A stretch of 64,000 nucleotides of DNA from Gloeocapsa sp. DLM2.Bin57 (GCA_007693955.1 RECR01000066.1:79506-143505), one strand, 5' to 3'; counted from the first letter of the stretch, positions 33,451 through 43,059 are shown. The notes: generated by a model not told the origin, from the letters alone. A program made the numbers and translations.

Positions 33451-36400
33451 TTACTTACAGAGTGCTCGCTCTTGTGGGGATAACTTCTGATTGGTTTGTA
33501 AATAATCAGCTACCCATTGACAACCTTGTTTTAACATTGTTTCTGGATCAGCATCTAAGATTAAATCCCAGACAATAACTTCACCTGAAGCTTCAGCAGA
33601 AACTAATTTCAAACCATCTGGAGTAAAATTAACAGTATTGATTCCTGAATTATGACCACCTAGAGTTTGTAAAATCTTTCCTTGAAGATTCCATAATTTA
33701 ATAGTTCCATCTTCACTACCGGTAGCTATGATTTGACCTTGGGGATGAAAACTGACGGTATTGACTTCTCCTTGATGACCTCGTAAAGTAATTAACTCTT
33801 CTCCCGTTAAATTCCATAATTTGATAGTTTTATCTTTACTTACCGTAGCAATGGTTTGACCATCAGGACTAAAAATAGCTTTCAAAACACTATCTTGATG
33901 ACCTTTTAAGGTAACTAATAGTTCTCCTTGACTATTCCAGACTTTAGCGGTGGTATCATCACTAGCTGTAACTAAATATTGATCATCTTCACTAAAACTA
34001 ACGCTTCTGAGACTACCCTGATGTCCTCGTAAAGTCACTCTAGGTTGTCCTTGTAAATCCCAAATTATAGCAGTGGTATCCCAACTAGCTGTCACAATTC
34101 GTTGACTATCATGACTAAAATGAGCGTCTCTGACGTCTCCTTGATGTCCTTCTAAGCTAACTAATAGTTCTCCTTGAGTATTCCAGACTTTAGCGGTTTG
34201 ATCTCTACTAGCGGTGACTACTAATTGATTATCTCGACTAAAATTAATGCTTCTGAGGTTATCACCATGATCATTGAAAACAGCTAGAGAATTCCCCTGT
34301 AAATCCCATAACTGACCCATATTGTAATTTCCTGCTGTTGCCAACAAACGACCATCAGGACTCAGACTAAGATAAGCAGTAGCTGTATCTCCTAGAAAAA
34401 AACGCTCTCGATGAGGAGTTTTTAGGGTGGTATCAGACACATTCCACAGACGTACTGTCCCATCTTCTCCACTACTAGCGAGAAGATTACCATAATTATT
34501 AAAATTAACTCCTAAAACCCCTTGGGTATGACCTTGGAATATTTCTAGTAATTGACCTTGAGTATTCCACAAACGAACGGTGTGATCAAAACTTGCTGTA
34601 GCAATGATCTGACCATCTCGACAAAAGACGACACTAGCTACTGTATCTGTATGTCCTCTAAAAGTAGCTAATTCTTCTCCTTGAAGATTCCAGAGTTTAG
34701 CGGTTTTATCTTTACTACTGGTAACTAAACTTTGACCATCAGGACTAAAATTGACGTACATTAACCAATCTGTATGTCCTTCTAAACTAGCTATTTCTTC
34801 ACCCTGAAAGTTCCAAATTTTGGCTGTCCCATCACGACTAGCGGTAGCGATTAAATTATCTTTAGGACTTACAGAAATAGCCACAACGGGTTCTTGATGA
34901 GTAGGAAAGGATTGTAACAGTTCACCCTGTATATTCCATAACTTTATTATCCCATTCCAACCTATAGTAACCACTATCTGACCATTTTTACTAAAACCTA
35001 CACAAGCTACCCAATCCCCAACATCTAGGGTAACTATTTCTTGTCCATCTTCAACACGCCAAATTCTAGCGGTTTTATCCCTACCCGCGCTAACTAGGTA
35101 TTTACCATCTAAACTGTAATTAACGCTCCAGACCGCATCGTTATGACCTGTGATAGTATGGAGTAAAGTTCCATCAGGTCGCCAAATTCTAACGGTTTTA
35201 TCCCAACTAGCGCTAGTTAAGGTTTGACCATCGGGACTAAATTTAACTCTAGTGACTACATCTTTATGACCTTCTAAACGGTTACCTTCTCTTACCCAAT
35301 AAAGAGATTGTAGTAAGGTTTTTTCTACCTGTACGCTTAAATCTGTATTTTCCCAACCCATAGACTGTAGTTTTCTCCCGGCTTGCAGACTTTGTAAGAG
35401 TGCATCTAGGTTATATTGAGACTCAAAAGATGCCTCAGAAGCTAAGGTCATGGCTTTAATTTCCCCAAAAGCTACTTGTCTTTTTTGTCTAGAAGTTTGT
35501 ATGGCTAACCATCCTGCTGTTCCTAATAAACTTAAAGCAATTAATAACCCAAAATGAATAATTTTTTTCCCTTTTTTTTCGGCTTTGCTGAGAATTTGGT
35601 TGGCTTTTTGAGTAATAATTAAATGGCTATGTACCTCTTTTTTTTCTCTTTCTTGACTAGCCGCTAGGTAACGATAATCTTCGTTGCTTAAGTTTTTATC
35701 TTTAGCCCATATTTGAGCGTTGATTAGGTCTTGTCCTTTTAATAAATAAGCCTCATCTTCATAGTTAGAGGCTACCCAAGCTTTGAGTAAGGAAGCGTAA
35801 GGACGTAATTGATTAATTTGTTTTTCTACCCAATTTAAATTAAAAACTTCTGTATAAATAGGATTATAAGGACGTAAATAACCTTCTTGTTTAACAACTA
35901 ATCCTGATAATAATAATTCGATTTGTTCGGCAGAATCATCAGCTATGACACTATCTTCTAGTAAAATCTGTCGATAGAGTCCTAATAATCGACTAGCGCG
36001 ATGTTCGTTGTTTAAAAGGCGATCGCGAATAGTTCTTAAATGGGGGGGTTCATCTTGGGCTACCCAATTATCAATTATACTATTTTGGACTATTTCTGCT
36101 ACCTTTAAGGTATCTAGACCAATTTCTGAGTGAGAAACTATCATTTTACAGAGTTTTTGAGTTAGAAAAGGTTGTCCTCTGGTCCAATGTAAAATTTCTT
36201 GCATCACCCAACGAGGTTGTTTGACTTTTTCTTGTACTCCCATTATCAAAGGTTGTACTTCTTCTAGCTCAAATCCTTGTAAGTGAATAGCGCGACCAAC
36301 ATTAAAAGGAGTGCGAGTTTTATCAGCAATCAAATCAGTTGGAGTAGCAACCCCCAAGAGAGTAAAGGTTAGATGTTGATATTCATGACAAGAACGTAAC

Positions 36401-36888
36401 AACGCAAAAAAGTCATCTGTATTAAAAGGAAGACTTAAGACACTATCAATTTCGTCAAAGAAAATAATGATTGGTTGAGTAATTTTTTCGGGTAAAACAT
36501 CTTGTAATAATTCTCCTAAACAATTGATCGGGGAGAGATTTTGACGTTTTGCTAACCATTGACGTAGATTAATTTCTTTTGCTAATTTTAGCCCTCTAAT
36601 AATACGCATAATAATATCTGCGTACCATTGAGGAGGAGTACTGTCACGATTACCAATACCAGAGAGATCCACGCTTATACAGACGTAACCTTCGGATTGT
36701 AACTTTTGTATTACTCTCACCCTTAAACTGGACTTTCCTACCTGACGTGCATTGAGAACATAACAAAGTTCACCAGCTTTGAGGGCTTGATAAACTTCTT
36801 CATCAGCTTTACGAATGACGTAACTAGGTGCACCTACGGGGAGTCCACCACCGACTTGGTATTGATAGGGTGAAGTCAAATTATACAT
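33451..36888 (-). CDS. AAA-like (STAND-type) NTPase with membrane helix and 14 WD40 repeats
   Basis: 1145 residues. N-terminal AAA-like domain (AAA_35 type): Walker [11 protein letters not shown] (46-55) and Walker [13 protein letters not shown] (DEID 145-148). One membrane helix near 443-463 ([20 protein letters not shown]). From about 537 there are 14 WD40 units, each ending in a WD-like strand such as [15 protein letters not shown] or DQTAKVWN; this suits two seven-bladed propellers. Cyanobacteria have many such NTPase-WD40 proteins, thought to be sensors or scaffolds that oligomerise on ligand binding. No effector domain is present. Monocistronic; a second AAA-like gene lies 2.2 kb away. 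Confidence 0.88.
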   Translation of the reverse strand: MYNLTSPYQYQVGGGLPVGAPSYVIRKADEEVYQALKAGELCYVLNARQVGKSSLRVRVIQKLQSEGYVCISVDLSGIGNRDSTPPQWYADIIMRIIRGLKLAKEINLRQWLAKRQNLSPINCLGELLQDVLPEKITQPIIIFFDEIDSVLSLPFNTDDFFALLRSCHEYQHLTFTLLGVATPTDLIADKTRTPFNVGRAIHLQGFELEEVQPLIMGVQEKVKQPRWVMQEILHWTRGQPFLTQKLCKMIVSHSEIGLDTLKVAEIVQNSIIDNWVAQDEPPHLRTIRDRLLNNEHRASRLLGLYRQILLEDSVIADDSAEQIELLLSGLVVKQEGYLRPYNPIYTEVFNLNWVEKQINQLRPYASLLKAWVASNYEDEAYLLKGQDLINAQIWAKDKNLSNEDYRYLAASQEREKKEVHSHLIITQKANQILSKAEKKGKKIIHFGLLIALSLLGTAGWLAIQTSRQKRQVAFGEIKAMTLASEASFESQYNLDALLQSLQAGRKLQSMGWENTDLSVQVEKTLLQSLYWVREGNRLEGHKDVVTRVKFSPDGQTLTSASWDKTVRIWRPDGTLLHTITGHNDAVWSVNYSLDGKYLVSAGRDKTARIWRVEDGQEIVTLDVGDWVACVGFSKNGQIVVTIGWNGIIKLWNIQGELLQSFPTHQEPVVAISVSPKDNLIATASRDGTAKIWNFQGEEIASLEGHTDWLMYVNFSPDGQSLVTSSKDKTAKLWNLQGEELATFRGHTDTVASVVFCRDGQIIATASFDHTVRLWNTQGQLLEIFQGHTQGVLGVNFNNYGNLLASSGEDGTVRLWNVSDTTLKTPHRERFFLGDTATAYLSLSPDGRLLATAGNYNMGQLWDLQGNSLAVFNDHGDNLRSINFSRDNQLVVTASRDQTAKVWNTQGELLVSLEGHQGDVRDAHFSHDSQRIVTASWDTTAIIWDLQGQPRVTLRGHQGSLRSVSFSEDDQYLVTASDDTTAKVWNSQGELLVTLKGHQDSVLKAIFSPDGQTIATVSKDKTIKLWNLTGEELITLRGHQGEVNTVSFHPQGQIIATGSEDGTIKLWNLQGKILQTLGGHNSGINTVNFTPDGLKLVSAEASGEVIVWDLILDADPETMLKQGCQWVADYLQTNQKLSPQERALCK

Positions 36889-36950
36889 AAGGGTTAGAAT
36901 AAACAGCGGCTATCTTGATTTATACAAGATATTTCTTACTTAGTCCATAC

Positions 36951-37025
36951 AGAAAAGTTAAGTAAATCAGGAAAACTAAGTCACTAATTTTTCTATATCG
37001 ACCTTTGTAGAGAAAGCGTATATAA
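36951..37025 (+). repeat. Duplicated upstream element, copy A
   Basis: From AGAAAAGTTAAGT through TTCTATATCGACCTTTGTAG to TATATAA this stretch aligns along about 75 nt with 38651-38724, ahead of the DUF4278 gene. The best-kept block is TATATCGAC, a few pyrimidines, TTTGTAGA and TATATAA, which looks like a shared promoter region. Here it lies 125 nt before the FAD monooxygenase start, with a coding relic between. Confidence 0.65.
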
Positions 37026-37038
37026 ATTGAATAGTTGA

Positions 37039-37140
37039 TCAAGCAGAAAAAAGAAAGCTGATATTAATGGGGATGGTTTTCTTGATGGTTTTATTGGCAC
37101 AAATGATGGGACGATTGATTTTGTTAATGCTGTTGCTTGA
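37039..37140 (+). pseudogene. Relic of a calcium-binding (DxNxDGxxDG) repeat protein
   Basis: A 33-codon open stretch without usable start reads DINGDGFLDGFIGTNDGTID and then FVNAVA before TGA. The D-x-N-x-D-G-x-x-D pattern is that of FG-GAP/VCBS or dockerin-like calcium-binding repeats in large secreted proteins. Nothing else of such a gene remains. It ends 9 nt before the monooxygenase start. It could be chance, but the motif is specific. Confidence 0.35.
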
Positions 37141-37149
37141 AAAAAATAG

Positions 37150-38580
37150 ATGAAATCTTCAGTCGTTATTATCGGAGGAGGTCCGGCGGGTTTAGCTACG
37201 GCGATCGCCTTGGCTAAAAGGGGATGGCAAAATATTACTGTTTTAGAAAAACGTGCTACTCTAGATTACTATGAACCTGATAAATCTTATAGTTATCAAA
37301 TTGATGGTCGCGGACAAAAATTAACGGACTTATTGGGCTTAACTTCTCAATTAGCTAGTCAGAGTGTTCCTAATACTGAGTTTTATTTTACGTTAATTTC
37401 CAAAAATGGTAACCGCAAAACTAGAAAAGTTCCGATTGTTGATCCTAATCGAAAAACGGCTTATTGGTTACCTAGACAAAGTTTAATACAGTTATTTTAT
37501 GAGGAAATTGTCCAAAACTGGTCAGATTCTATCCGTGTTTTATTTGCTACTGAATGTCAAGAAATTAAAGAACATCAACAGGGATTAGAAATTATTGCTC
37601 AATCTTCACAGGAACAAGAATTTAGTTTTATTCCTACTTTGTTGGTGGGTTGTGATGGTTTCAACTCGGTTGTTCGTCAATTTCTTAACCAAAAAGAACA
37701 AGGAAAATCTGAACGTTTTGTTATGCAAAAATTTCCTTCTGCTAGTAGTGGTTTAAAATATAAGGTTCTTACTCTACCTCCTAATTTTCCTCTGTCAGAT
37801 ACTCCAGGAGATTTAGCTGAGTCAACTATGGCTTATGCTATTCGAGCAAATTTTACTGGACGTCGTAAGGCTTTTTCTTTAGGAATTTTACCCTTAAAAA
37901 ATCAAAATCAACCTCGCAGTGCTAATATTATCACTTATCAAGATCACGAAATTTGGGGGTTAAAAACTACATCGCAACTTTGGCAATTCTTGCAAGAAGC
38001 TTTTCCTCATTTACCATTAACAAAAATTATCTCTAACTCAGATTTAGAAATATTTTTATCTAGTTCTGGTGGAGTTTTTCCCCCTCCTCAATATTGTTCA
38101 GGATTATCTCAAATTATTGGTAAACCTGAAGAAAACTTAGGTACAGGTGTTATTCTCTTTGGAGATGCTGTCCATTGTTTCCCTCCAGATATCGGTCAGG
38201 GTGTTAATTCTGCTTTAGAAGATGTATATCTATTCGATGAGGTATTAGCACAAACTAAAGACAACTTATGGTCAGCTTTACCCCAATATCAAAGTTTACG
38301 GGAAAATGATGTTAAGGCTTTAATTCGTTTGGTACAAATTTGTTATCCTTGGCAATATAATCAAGCGCCATTGCGTCAAAAGTTGTGGAGTGTTAATTTT
38401 TTTGGACGTTTTCTGTTAAATCGTTTATTCCCTTTTCTATTTAATCCCCATTCTTTCTTGTTGATTCAAAATCATCAACTCTCTTATGCAGAAATTTTGG
38501 CTAAAAGTAATCAAACAACTTTTAGGTTAACTGTGGGATTATTGCTCCTTTTAATTGGGTTATATTATAGTATTACATAA
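37150..38580 (+). CDS. FAD-dependent aromatic-ring monooxygenase (kynurenine 3-monooxygenase-like)
   Basis: 476 residues. The N-terminal Rossmann motif VVIIGGGPAGLATAIALAKR binds FAD. The second FAD motif GVILFGDAVHCFPPDIGQGV with NSALEDVYLFDEVL is typical of class A flavoprotein hydroxylases. The segment YSYQIDGRGQKLTDLLGL and a C-terminal hydrophobic anchor (RLTVGLLLLLIGLYYSI) recall kynurenine 3-monooxygenase, which also has a membrane tail. The substrate is not determinable: no tryptophan-catabolism neighbours are seen. Lies between two AAA-like NTPase genes. Confidence 0.82.
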   Translation: MKSSVVIIGGGPAGLATAIALAKRGWQNITVLEKRATLDYYEPDKSYSYQIDGRGQKLTDLLGLTSQLASQSVPNTEFYFTLISKNGNRKTRKVPIVDPNRKTAYWLPRQSLIQLFYEEIVQNWSDSIRVLFATECQEIKEHQQGLEIIAQSSQEQEFSFIPTLLVGCDGFNSVVRQFLNQKEQGKSERFVMQKFPSASSGLKYKVLTLPPNFPLSDTPGDLAESTMAYAIRANFTGRRKAFSLGILPLKNQNQPRSANIITYQDHEIWGLKTTSQLWQFLQEAFPHLPLTKIISNSDLEIFLSSSGGVFPPPQYCSGLSQIIGKPEENLGTGVILFGDAVHCFPPDIGQGVNSALEDVYLFDEVLAQTKDNLWSALPQYQSLRENDVKALIRLVQICYPWQYNQAPLRQKLWSVNFFGRFLLNRLFPFLFNPHSFLLIQNHQLSYAEILAKSNQTTFRLTVGLLLLLIGLYYSIT

Positions 38581-38650
38581 CACTCGCTCTGACATTTTGG
38601 AAATTTTATCCTTAAAAACTTTTATAAGCTTGATTCAAGATTCAAGTATA

Positions 38651-38724
38651 GATAAGTTAAGTTTCTCGATTCAAATAATTACTTAACTTTTATATATCGA
38701 CTCTTTTGTAGAAAAATTATATAA
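38651..38724 (+). repeat. Duplicated upstream element, copy B
   Basis: Similar to copy A at 36951-37025: AGATAAGTTAAGT, then TATATATCGACTCTTTTGTA and TATATAA. It ends about 40 nt before the DUF4278 start, a natural place for a promoter, so the shared block may hold the -35/-10 region or an operator common to the two genes. Confidence 0.65.
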
Positions 38725-38761
38725 CAATAATAACTAGAAAAAATTCAAAGGAATAAAAATC

Positions 38762-38998
38762 ATGAACTTATCTTATCGCGGTTGTCAATATCAAAAATTT
38801 CCTGTTTCTCTAGTCGGATATCACCAACAAATTAATCTTAAATATAGAGGAGTAAATTATAGTGTTAATGGAGGAATGCCCACTATTAGTAAACCCAATG
38901 TTGTTTTAAAATATCGAGGAATTTCTTATCAAGTTGTTGATAGTTATATCCATTCTGAAAAGATCATCACTTTTCCTCATAATTCTGTTATTGCTTAA
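38762..38998 (+). CDS. DUF4278 family small protein
   Basis: 78 residues. Three YRG-containing strands (NLSYRGCQYQKF, LKYRGVNYSVN, LKYRGISYQVV) are the DUF4278 signature found almost only in cyanobacteria. No signal or membrane segment. Function unknown; members are often stress- or light-responsive, which I cannot test here. AAAGGAATAAAAATC just upstream supplies a ribosome-binding site. Followed by a rho-independent terminator, so it is a single-gene transcript. Confidence 0.8.
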   Translation: MNLSYRGCQYQKFPVSLVGYHQQINLKYRGVNYSVNGGMPTISKPNVVLKYRGISYQVVDSYIHSEKIITFPHNSVIA

Positions 38999-39034
38999 TT
39001 AAATAAGTGACTTGAAATTATGTTAATCAATCCG

Positions 39035-39063
39035 CTCCTTACCTTAAATGGGTGAGGAGTTTT
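39035..39063 (+). terminator. Rho-independent terminator of DUF4278 gene
   Basis: CTCCTTACC (39035-39043) pairs with GGTGAGGAG (39051-39059), a 9-bp stem with one G-U pair and a 7-nt loop, followed by TTTT. Confidence 0.75.
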
Positions 39064-39133
39064 CATATACAGCGCTATAATTTCCTAACGAGACACTAAA
39101 ATAAAATTTAGGGACTTGTTAGGTTGAGAATCA

Positions 39134-40501
39134 ATGAATAAAAGCTACCCAGAATTACCCATTTCCTTTGAAATTGCTTTAGAAATCGTTAATAATGCAG
39201 TTTTTAGACAAACAGCTAGACATCTCAAAAATATTGAAGTAAGCGTTTTACAAGGTACATGGTTGGGTCAAAGTTATGATGAGATAGCTGAAAGTGTGGG
39301 TTATGCTCCAGAATATATTAAGCATGATGTAGGACCAAAATTGTGGAAAATTCTTTCTAAGAGTTTGGGAGAAAAGGTTAATAAAAATAATATAATCGCA
39401 GTTTTAATTCAAAAAGCGAGTCAAATTAATTCTCCCAATGATTCTGTGACTACTAATCCTGTTATTACTGAATCGGTTACTGGTGTTATTCCTTTAGATT
39501 CTCCCTGGTATATAGAACGTTATCCTGTTGAATCTCTTTGTTATGAAGAAATTATGCGTCCTGGTGCTTTGATTCGCCTTAAAGCACCTACTCAGATGGG
39601 CAAAACTTCTTTAATGATTAGAATTCTACATCAGGCTCAACAAAGGTGTTCTGAAAATCAGATTACTCTGATACCTTTAAGTTTACAACGAGCAGATAAA
39701 AGCGTTTTTACAGATTTAGATAGGTTTTTACGCTGGTTTTGTGCTTCTATTGCTCGTAAACTTCGTTTATCTACTGCTGTTGATGATTATTGGAGTGATG
39801 TATTTGGGAGTAAGAGTAATTGTACAGCCTATTTAGAAGATTGTGTCTTATCGGAGTTAGATGGTGTTTTGATTTTAGCTTTAGATCAAGTAGATGAGGT
39901 TTTTTTACATCCAGAAATAGCTGATGATTTCTTTACTCTGTTAAGATCATGGTATGAAGAAGCCGCTTATGGTGAGAGTGGTAATCCTCTGTGGCAAAAT
40001 TTGCGTTTGATTATTGTTCATTCTACGGAAGTTTATATACCCCTTGATATTAATAAGTCTCCTTTTAATGTGGGTTTAGCTATTGAGTTACATCCTTTTT
40101 CGGTTACACAGGTTGAAGATTTAGCACAACGTTATGGTTTGAGTTTGTCTCCATCAGAATTAGAAGAGTTGATGGGTTTTATCGCAGGACATCCTTATTT
40201 AACTCAAAAGGCTTTTTATTATCTTGCTTCTCAATCTCTGAGTAGAGAACAGTTACTCAGTACCTCAGCAACGGATGCTGGAGTTTATCATCATCATCTA
40301 CATCGATTGCTACAGTCTTTACAAGAAAATTCTTCTCTTAGAGATGCTTATTCTTCGGTTGTACATTCTTCTAATCCTGTTCAATTAGAGCAATTATTGG
40401 CTTTTCAATTACATAGTATGGGATTAGTAATTTTACGAGGTAATTTAGTAGTTCCTAGTTGTGAACTGTATCGACAATATTTCTCCAGATCGCTTGAATA
40501 G
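39134..40501 (+). CDS. vMAP-N HTH domain plus AAA-like (STAND-type) NTPase
   Basis: 455 residues. The N-terminal ~90 residues (EVSVLQGTWLGQSYDEIAES, then EYIKHDVGPKLWKILS) are the vWA-MoxR-associated protein N-terminal helix-turn-helix domain. This module is found in cyanobacterial conflict/signalling NTPases. The AAA-like domain has Walker A KAPTQMGKTSLM and Walker B LILALDQVDEVF, then helical segments LQGHPYLTQKAF-like (here FIAGHPYLTQKAFYYLA) shared with the protein at 33451. It lacks a separate toxic effector. A sensor or regulatory ATPase is likely; the trigger is unknown. Confidence 0.82.
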   Translation: MNKSYPELPISFEIALEIVNNAVFRQTARHLKNIEVSVLQGTWLGQSYDEIAESVGYAPEYIKHDVGPKLWKILSKSLGEKVNKNNIIAVLIQKASQINSPNDSVTTNPVITESVTGVIPLDSPWYIERYPVESLCYEEIMRPGALIRLKAPTQMGKTSLMIRILHQAQQRCSENQITLIPLSLQRADKSVFTDLDRFLRWFCASIARKLRLSTAVDDYWSDVFGSKSNCTAYLEDCVLSELDGVLILALDQVDEVFLHPEIADDFFTLLRSWYEEAAYGESGNPLWQNLRLIIVHSTEVYIPLDINKSPFNVGLAIELHPFSVTQVEDLAQRYGLSLSPSELEELMGFIAGHPYLTQKAFYYLASQSLSREQLLSTSATDAGVYHHHLHRLLQSLQENSSLRDAYSSVVHSSNPVQLEQLLAFQLHSMGLVILRGNLVVPSCELYRQYFSRSLE

Positions 40502-40504
40502 GTT

Positions 40505-40635
40505 TTGACACTCCCCACCCTAAAGGGATGGGGATTCAAAGGTTCAGTGAGGTAACTTGCTCTAATTCAATTGCTTCAACTAAAGTAGAGGTCTCCTCTC
40601 CCCAAGGGTGAGTTCCCGTGTGCCCCACGGTACTT
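40505..40635 (+). mobile_element. IS200/IS605-like end remnant (MITE-like, no transposase)
   Basis: TTGACACTCCCCACCCTAAA followed by GGGATGGGGATTC forms an imperfect hairpin (CCCCA 40513-40517 with TGGGG 40529-40533, inner CCCT/AGGG). About 90 nt on, CCGTG TGCCC CACGG forms a second hairpin (40616-40630). Such subterminal palindromes are typical ends of cyanobacterial IS200/IS605 elements. No transposase frame lies between them, so this is a short non-autonomous derivative or scar. Its right end touches the stop codon of the DUF2470 gene. Confidence 0.55.
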
Positions 40636-40930
40636 AATCCTCTTTGTAATATAAAGTTTTTCTAGCTTGTTTAAGCATAGCTATTAGGGTATGATGGGCG
40701 TCTTCTGCGTCTATCAAATTATGGTCAAATTCTATTCTGGTAGTAACTTCTGTTTGTGGGGTTTGTATCAGAAGATTCATTCCTTGAGAATCAATAGAGA
40801 GCATTTTAGCGCTTTGGACTGCCGTGACGTTGCCAAAAACTTGAGCGTATAGGGCTACTGCGTCACTATGATCCTCGTTCATATGTTGGCAAATACGTTG
40901 ACTAACTGTGTTAGTAATAGTTTCTGACAT
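40634..40930 (-). CDS. DUF2470 domain protein (HugZ/heme-utilisation C-domain-like)
   Basis: 98 residues consisting only of a DUF2470 domain: ICQHMNEDHSDAVALYAQVF, then MLSIDSQGMNLLI and FDHNLIDAEDAHHTLIAMLK. The domain is found at the C-terminus of heme-oxygenase-like HugZ proteins and in plastid proteins affecting heme or tetrapyrrole metabolism, where the HMNEDH motif is conserved. Alone it might bind heme or a related ligand, which is inference. The upstream ycf35 gene has its own terminator, so this gene is probably transcribed separately. Confidence 0.85.
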   Translation of the reverse strand: MSETITNTVSQRICQHMNEDHSDAVALYAQVFGNVTAVQSAKMLSIDSQGMNLLIQTPQTEVTTRIEFDHNLIDAEDAHHTLIAMLKQARKTLYYKED

Positions 40931-40952
40931 GGTTTTTTATTTTTAATTTTAG

Positions 40953-40981
40953 CAAAAAAAAGGGTCAACCTAGGTCAACCC
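40953..40981 (-). terminator. Rho-independent terminator of ycf35
   Basis: On the minus strand GGGTTGACCT and AGGTTGACCC (40981-40962) can form a 10-bp stem including two G-U pairs (the innermost pairs must open for a loop), followed by a run of T. Confidence 0.7.
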
Positions 40982-41020
40982 ATTTTCAGCTTGGGAACGC
41001 GCTTAGTAAATTTTTTGGTC

Positions 41021-41371
41021 TTACTGAAGCACTACTTTAACATTGGCGTTCTGCAGTCCACGTTGCTTAACTTCTGCTAGTGTTTTATTAACTGCATATT
41101 TTTGGTTGATGGAATTGATTAACTCGGTTTGGTTATGTTTTTTAGCTACACCCCAGAGATCTGCGATTAGATCGTAGGTGCCATCGCTATTGCAAGACCA
41201 GCCTAAGTCGTATTCTCCTTCGAGAACAGCAACGATGTCAGCACGGATTCTTTGACCATTATAGCCACGGACATCAGCATCGTTTTGAATACTGATTCCT
41301 AGGTCGCGCAAGGAAGCTTTAAGGATTTCAGCATCGGTGATTTTGGTACGAAGGGTGCTGAAGTGGGACAT
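41021..41371 (-). CDS. ycf35: Ycf35 family protein (DUF1257)
   Basis: 116 residues from ATG 41371, preceded by a strong GGAGG ribosome-binding site; an upstream ATG at 41386 lies before that site and is less likely. Sequence MSHFSTLRTKITDAEILKAS and GYNGQRIRADIVAVLEGEYD is diagnostic of Ycf35/DUF1257, conserved in cyanobacteria and algal plastids. Its function is not known. It follows ycf46 on the same strand after about 110 nt, a linkage of two plastid-conserved genes that supports a shared role. Confidence 0.92.
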   Translation of the reverse strand: MSHFSTLRTKITDAEILKASLRDLGISIQNDADVRGYNGQRIRADIVAVLEGEYDLGWSCNSDGTYDLIADLWGVAKKHNQTELINSINQKYAVNKTLAEVKQRGLQNANVKVVLQ

Positions 41372-41484
41372 TGAGATTTCCTCCAAATTAAAGTAGATGT
41401 CAACAACAACGTTTGTTTTTATCGGTCTGAGACTGCTAGCAATTGCTAGCCTTTCTGAACTGTTGGGAAACAGTAGAAAGCCTG

Positions 41485-42996
41485 TTAGAACTCCATCCGC
41501 TGATACTCAGCGACGGAGGCTGAAGCAGTGCGCGCCCTCTGTCTGGCCCAATCTCTCAGGGCGCTTACCTGCTCAGTCATTGTCCGGGATAGAGGTAGAG
41601 TTGCCTTAATAGCCGCGATGATGTCTAGCTGTGTGAATTCGCGGTCTTGAGCAAATGCGTCGTACATTGCAGCGATGATCGCTTGCTCTATCTCTGCTCC
41701 GGAAAAACCATCTGATACCTTAGCTAACTGCTCTAAATCGAAGCGAGTAATTTCAGAGCGACGTTTACCAAGGTGAATTGTGAAAATATCTTGTCTTTCT
41801 TGAGGGTTGGGGAGGTCAACAAAAAATATCTCGTCGAAGCGACCTTTACGTAGAAATTCCCCGGGTAATCTATCCACGCGGTTGGCTGTTGCCATCACGA
41901 ACACGGGAGAGTTTTTCTCTTGCATCCAGGTTAGGAATGAACCAAAGATCCGACTAGATGTACCACCATCAGAGTCAGCTGATCCCGCTCCTCCTGCGAA
42001 GGCTTTATCTAACTCATCAATAAAGAGGATTACTGGTGAGATTGATTCGGCTGTTTTGAGGGCGTTACGCAGGTTAGCTTCTGAACGTCCTACCATAGAG
42101 CCGTCATAAACTCTACCCATGTCTAGACGTAATAGTGGTAAACCCCAGAGGCGAGAAGTGGTTTTAGCTATCAGGGATTTTCCACAACCTGGGACTCCTA
42201 AGATGAGCATTCCCTTGGGTTGGGGTAGTCCATATTCTCTAGCTCTTTCGGTGAAAGCGTCCGCTCTCTGTGTCAGCCATTTTTTCAGTTCTTCCAAACC
42301 ACCTACAGCGGCGATGGTTTCATCTTCTTCAATATATTCTAGGATACCGTTACGTCTAATGAGCTGTTTTTTCTCTGTGAGGACTATTTCTACCTCTGTC
42401 TCGGTAAGACGCCCTGCTTGAACTCTAGCTTTACGATAGACTTTCTCGGCCTCGTCTTTGGTAAGTCCTAAAGCTGCTTTGAGTAGTTTTTCTCTCACTT
42501 CAGTGGTGATGCGTTTGCCTTTGGTTTTGTCTAGTTGTGCTGACAATACCTGATTTAGTTCTCCCATGTCAGGAAGATCAAAGTCTAGCACCACTGCATC
42601 TTTTTCTAGCTCTATAGGTATATTTTGTAATGGCGACATCAGTATGATACTTTTGTCTGTTCCCTTGAAACTAGCGATCGCATCTCTTAACCAACGTGTT
42701 GTTGGTGGTGCGTCGATAAAGGGATGTAGATCCTTAAATATATATATTCCTGGCTCTTTTTGTCTAATTACCCACTCTACCGCTGCTTCTGGGGAAACAG
42801 TATTATGTTGAGTAGTTTGTCTGGGTTGACCATATTCAACGATGCCATGGGTTACCGTCCACACATACACCCGTCGATGCTGACTGTTATTTTGCGCTAT
42901 TTTATTAATCGCTTGTTCTGCTCTTTCTTCTTCTGAGGTCACAAGGTAGATTAGGGGATATTGCGCTTCTATTAATGTGCTTAACTCTTCTTTCAT
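41485..42996 (-). CDS. ycf46: Ycf46 AAA+ ATPase
   Basis: 503 residues. The N-terminal ~200 residues (IEAQYPLIYLVTSEEERAEQ, PGIYIFKDLHPFIDAPPTTR) are the Ycf46-specific region. An AAA+ domain follows with Walker A ILGVPGCGKSLIAKT, Walker B VILFIDELDKAF, sensor-1 VFVMATANRVDRLP and arginine finger FLRKGRFDEIF. The C-terminal lid (ISDGFSGAEIEQAIIAAMYD-like) is present. Conserved in cyanobacteria and red-lineage plastids and reported to matter for CO2-related acclimation; the molecular target is uncertain. Upstream of ycf35. Confidence 0.94.
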   Translation of the reverse strand: MKEELSTLIEAQYPLIYLVTSEEERAEQAINKIAQNNSQHRRVYVWTVTHGIVEYGQPRQTTQHNTVSPEAAVEWVIRQKEPGIYIFKDLHPFIDAPPTTRWLRDAIASFKGTDKSIILMSPLQNIPIELEKDAVVLDFDLPDMGELNQVLSAQLDKTKGKRITTEVREKLLKAALGLTKDEAEKVYRKARVQAGRLTETEVEIVLTEKKQLIRRNGILEYIEEDETIAAVGGLEELKKWLTQRADAFTERAREYGLPQPKGMLILGVPGCGKSLIAKTTSRLWGLPLLRLDMGRVYDGSMVGRSEANLRNALKTAESISPVILFIDELDKAFAGGAGSADSDGGTSSRIFGSFLTWMQEKNSPVFVMATANRVDRLPGEFLRKGRFDEIFFVDLPNPQERQDIFTIHLGKRRSEITRFDLEQLAKVSDGFSGAEIEQAIIAAMYDAFAQDREFTQLDIIAAIKATLPLSRTMTEQVSALRDWARQRARTASASVAEYQRMEF

Positions 42997-43059
42997 GACA
43001 TCGACCTCTAATGATACGGTTTTACCTTTGGTTTCGCTGAAGGGTGATCTTTTATCCCT

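Noticed and set aside
33550..35300. Regularly spaced repeated DNA that might suggest a CRISPR or satellite array
   Set aside because: The period (~120 nt) and translation show WD40 repeats within one long open frame.
41807..42811. Several plus-strand frames of 80-100 codons opposite ycf46
   Set aside because: They lie wholly within the strongly conserved ycf46 coding sequence on the other strand and show no domain or ribosome-binding site.
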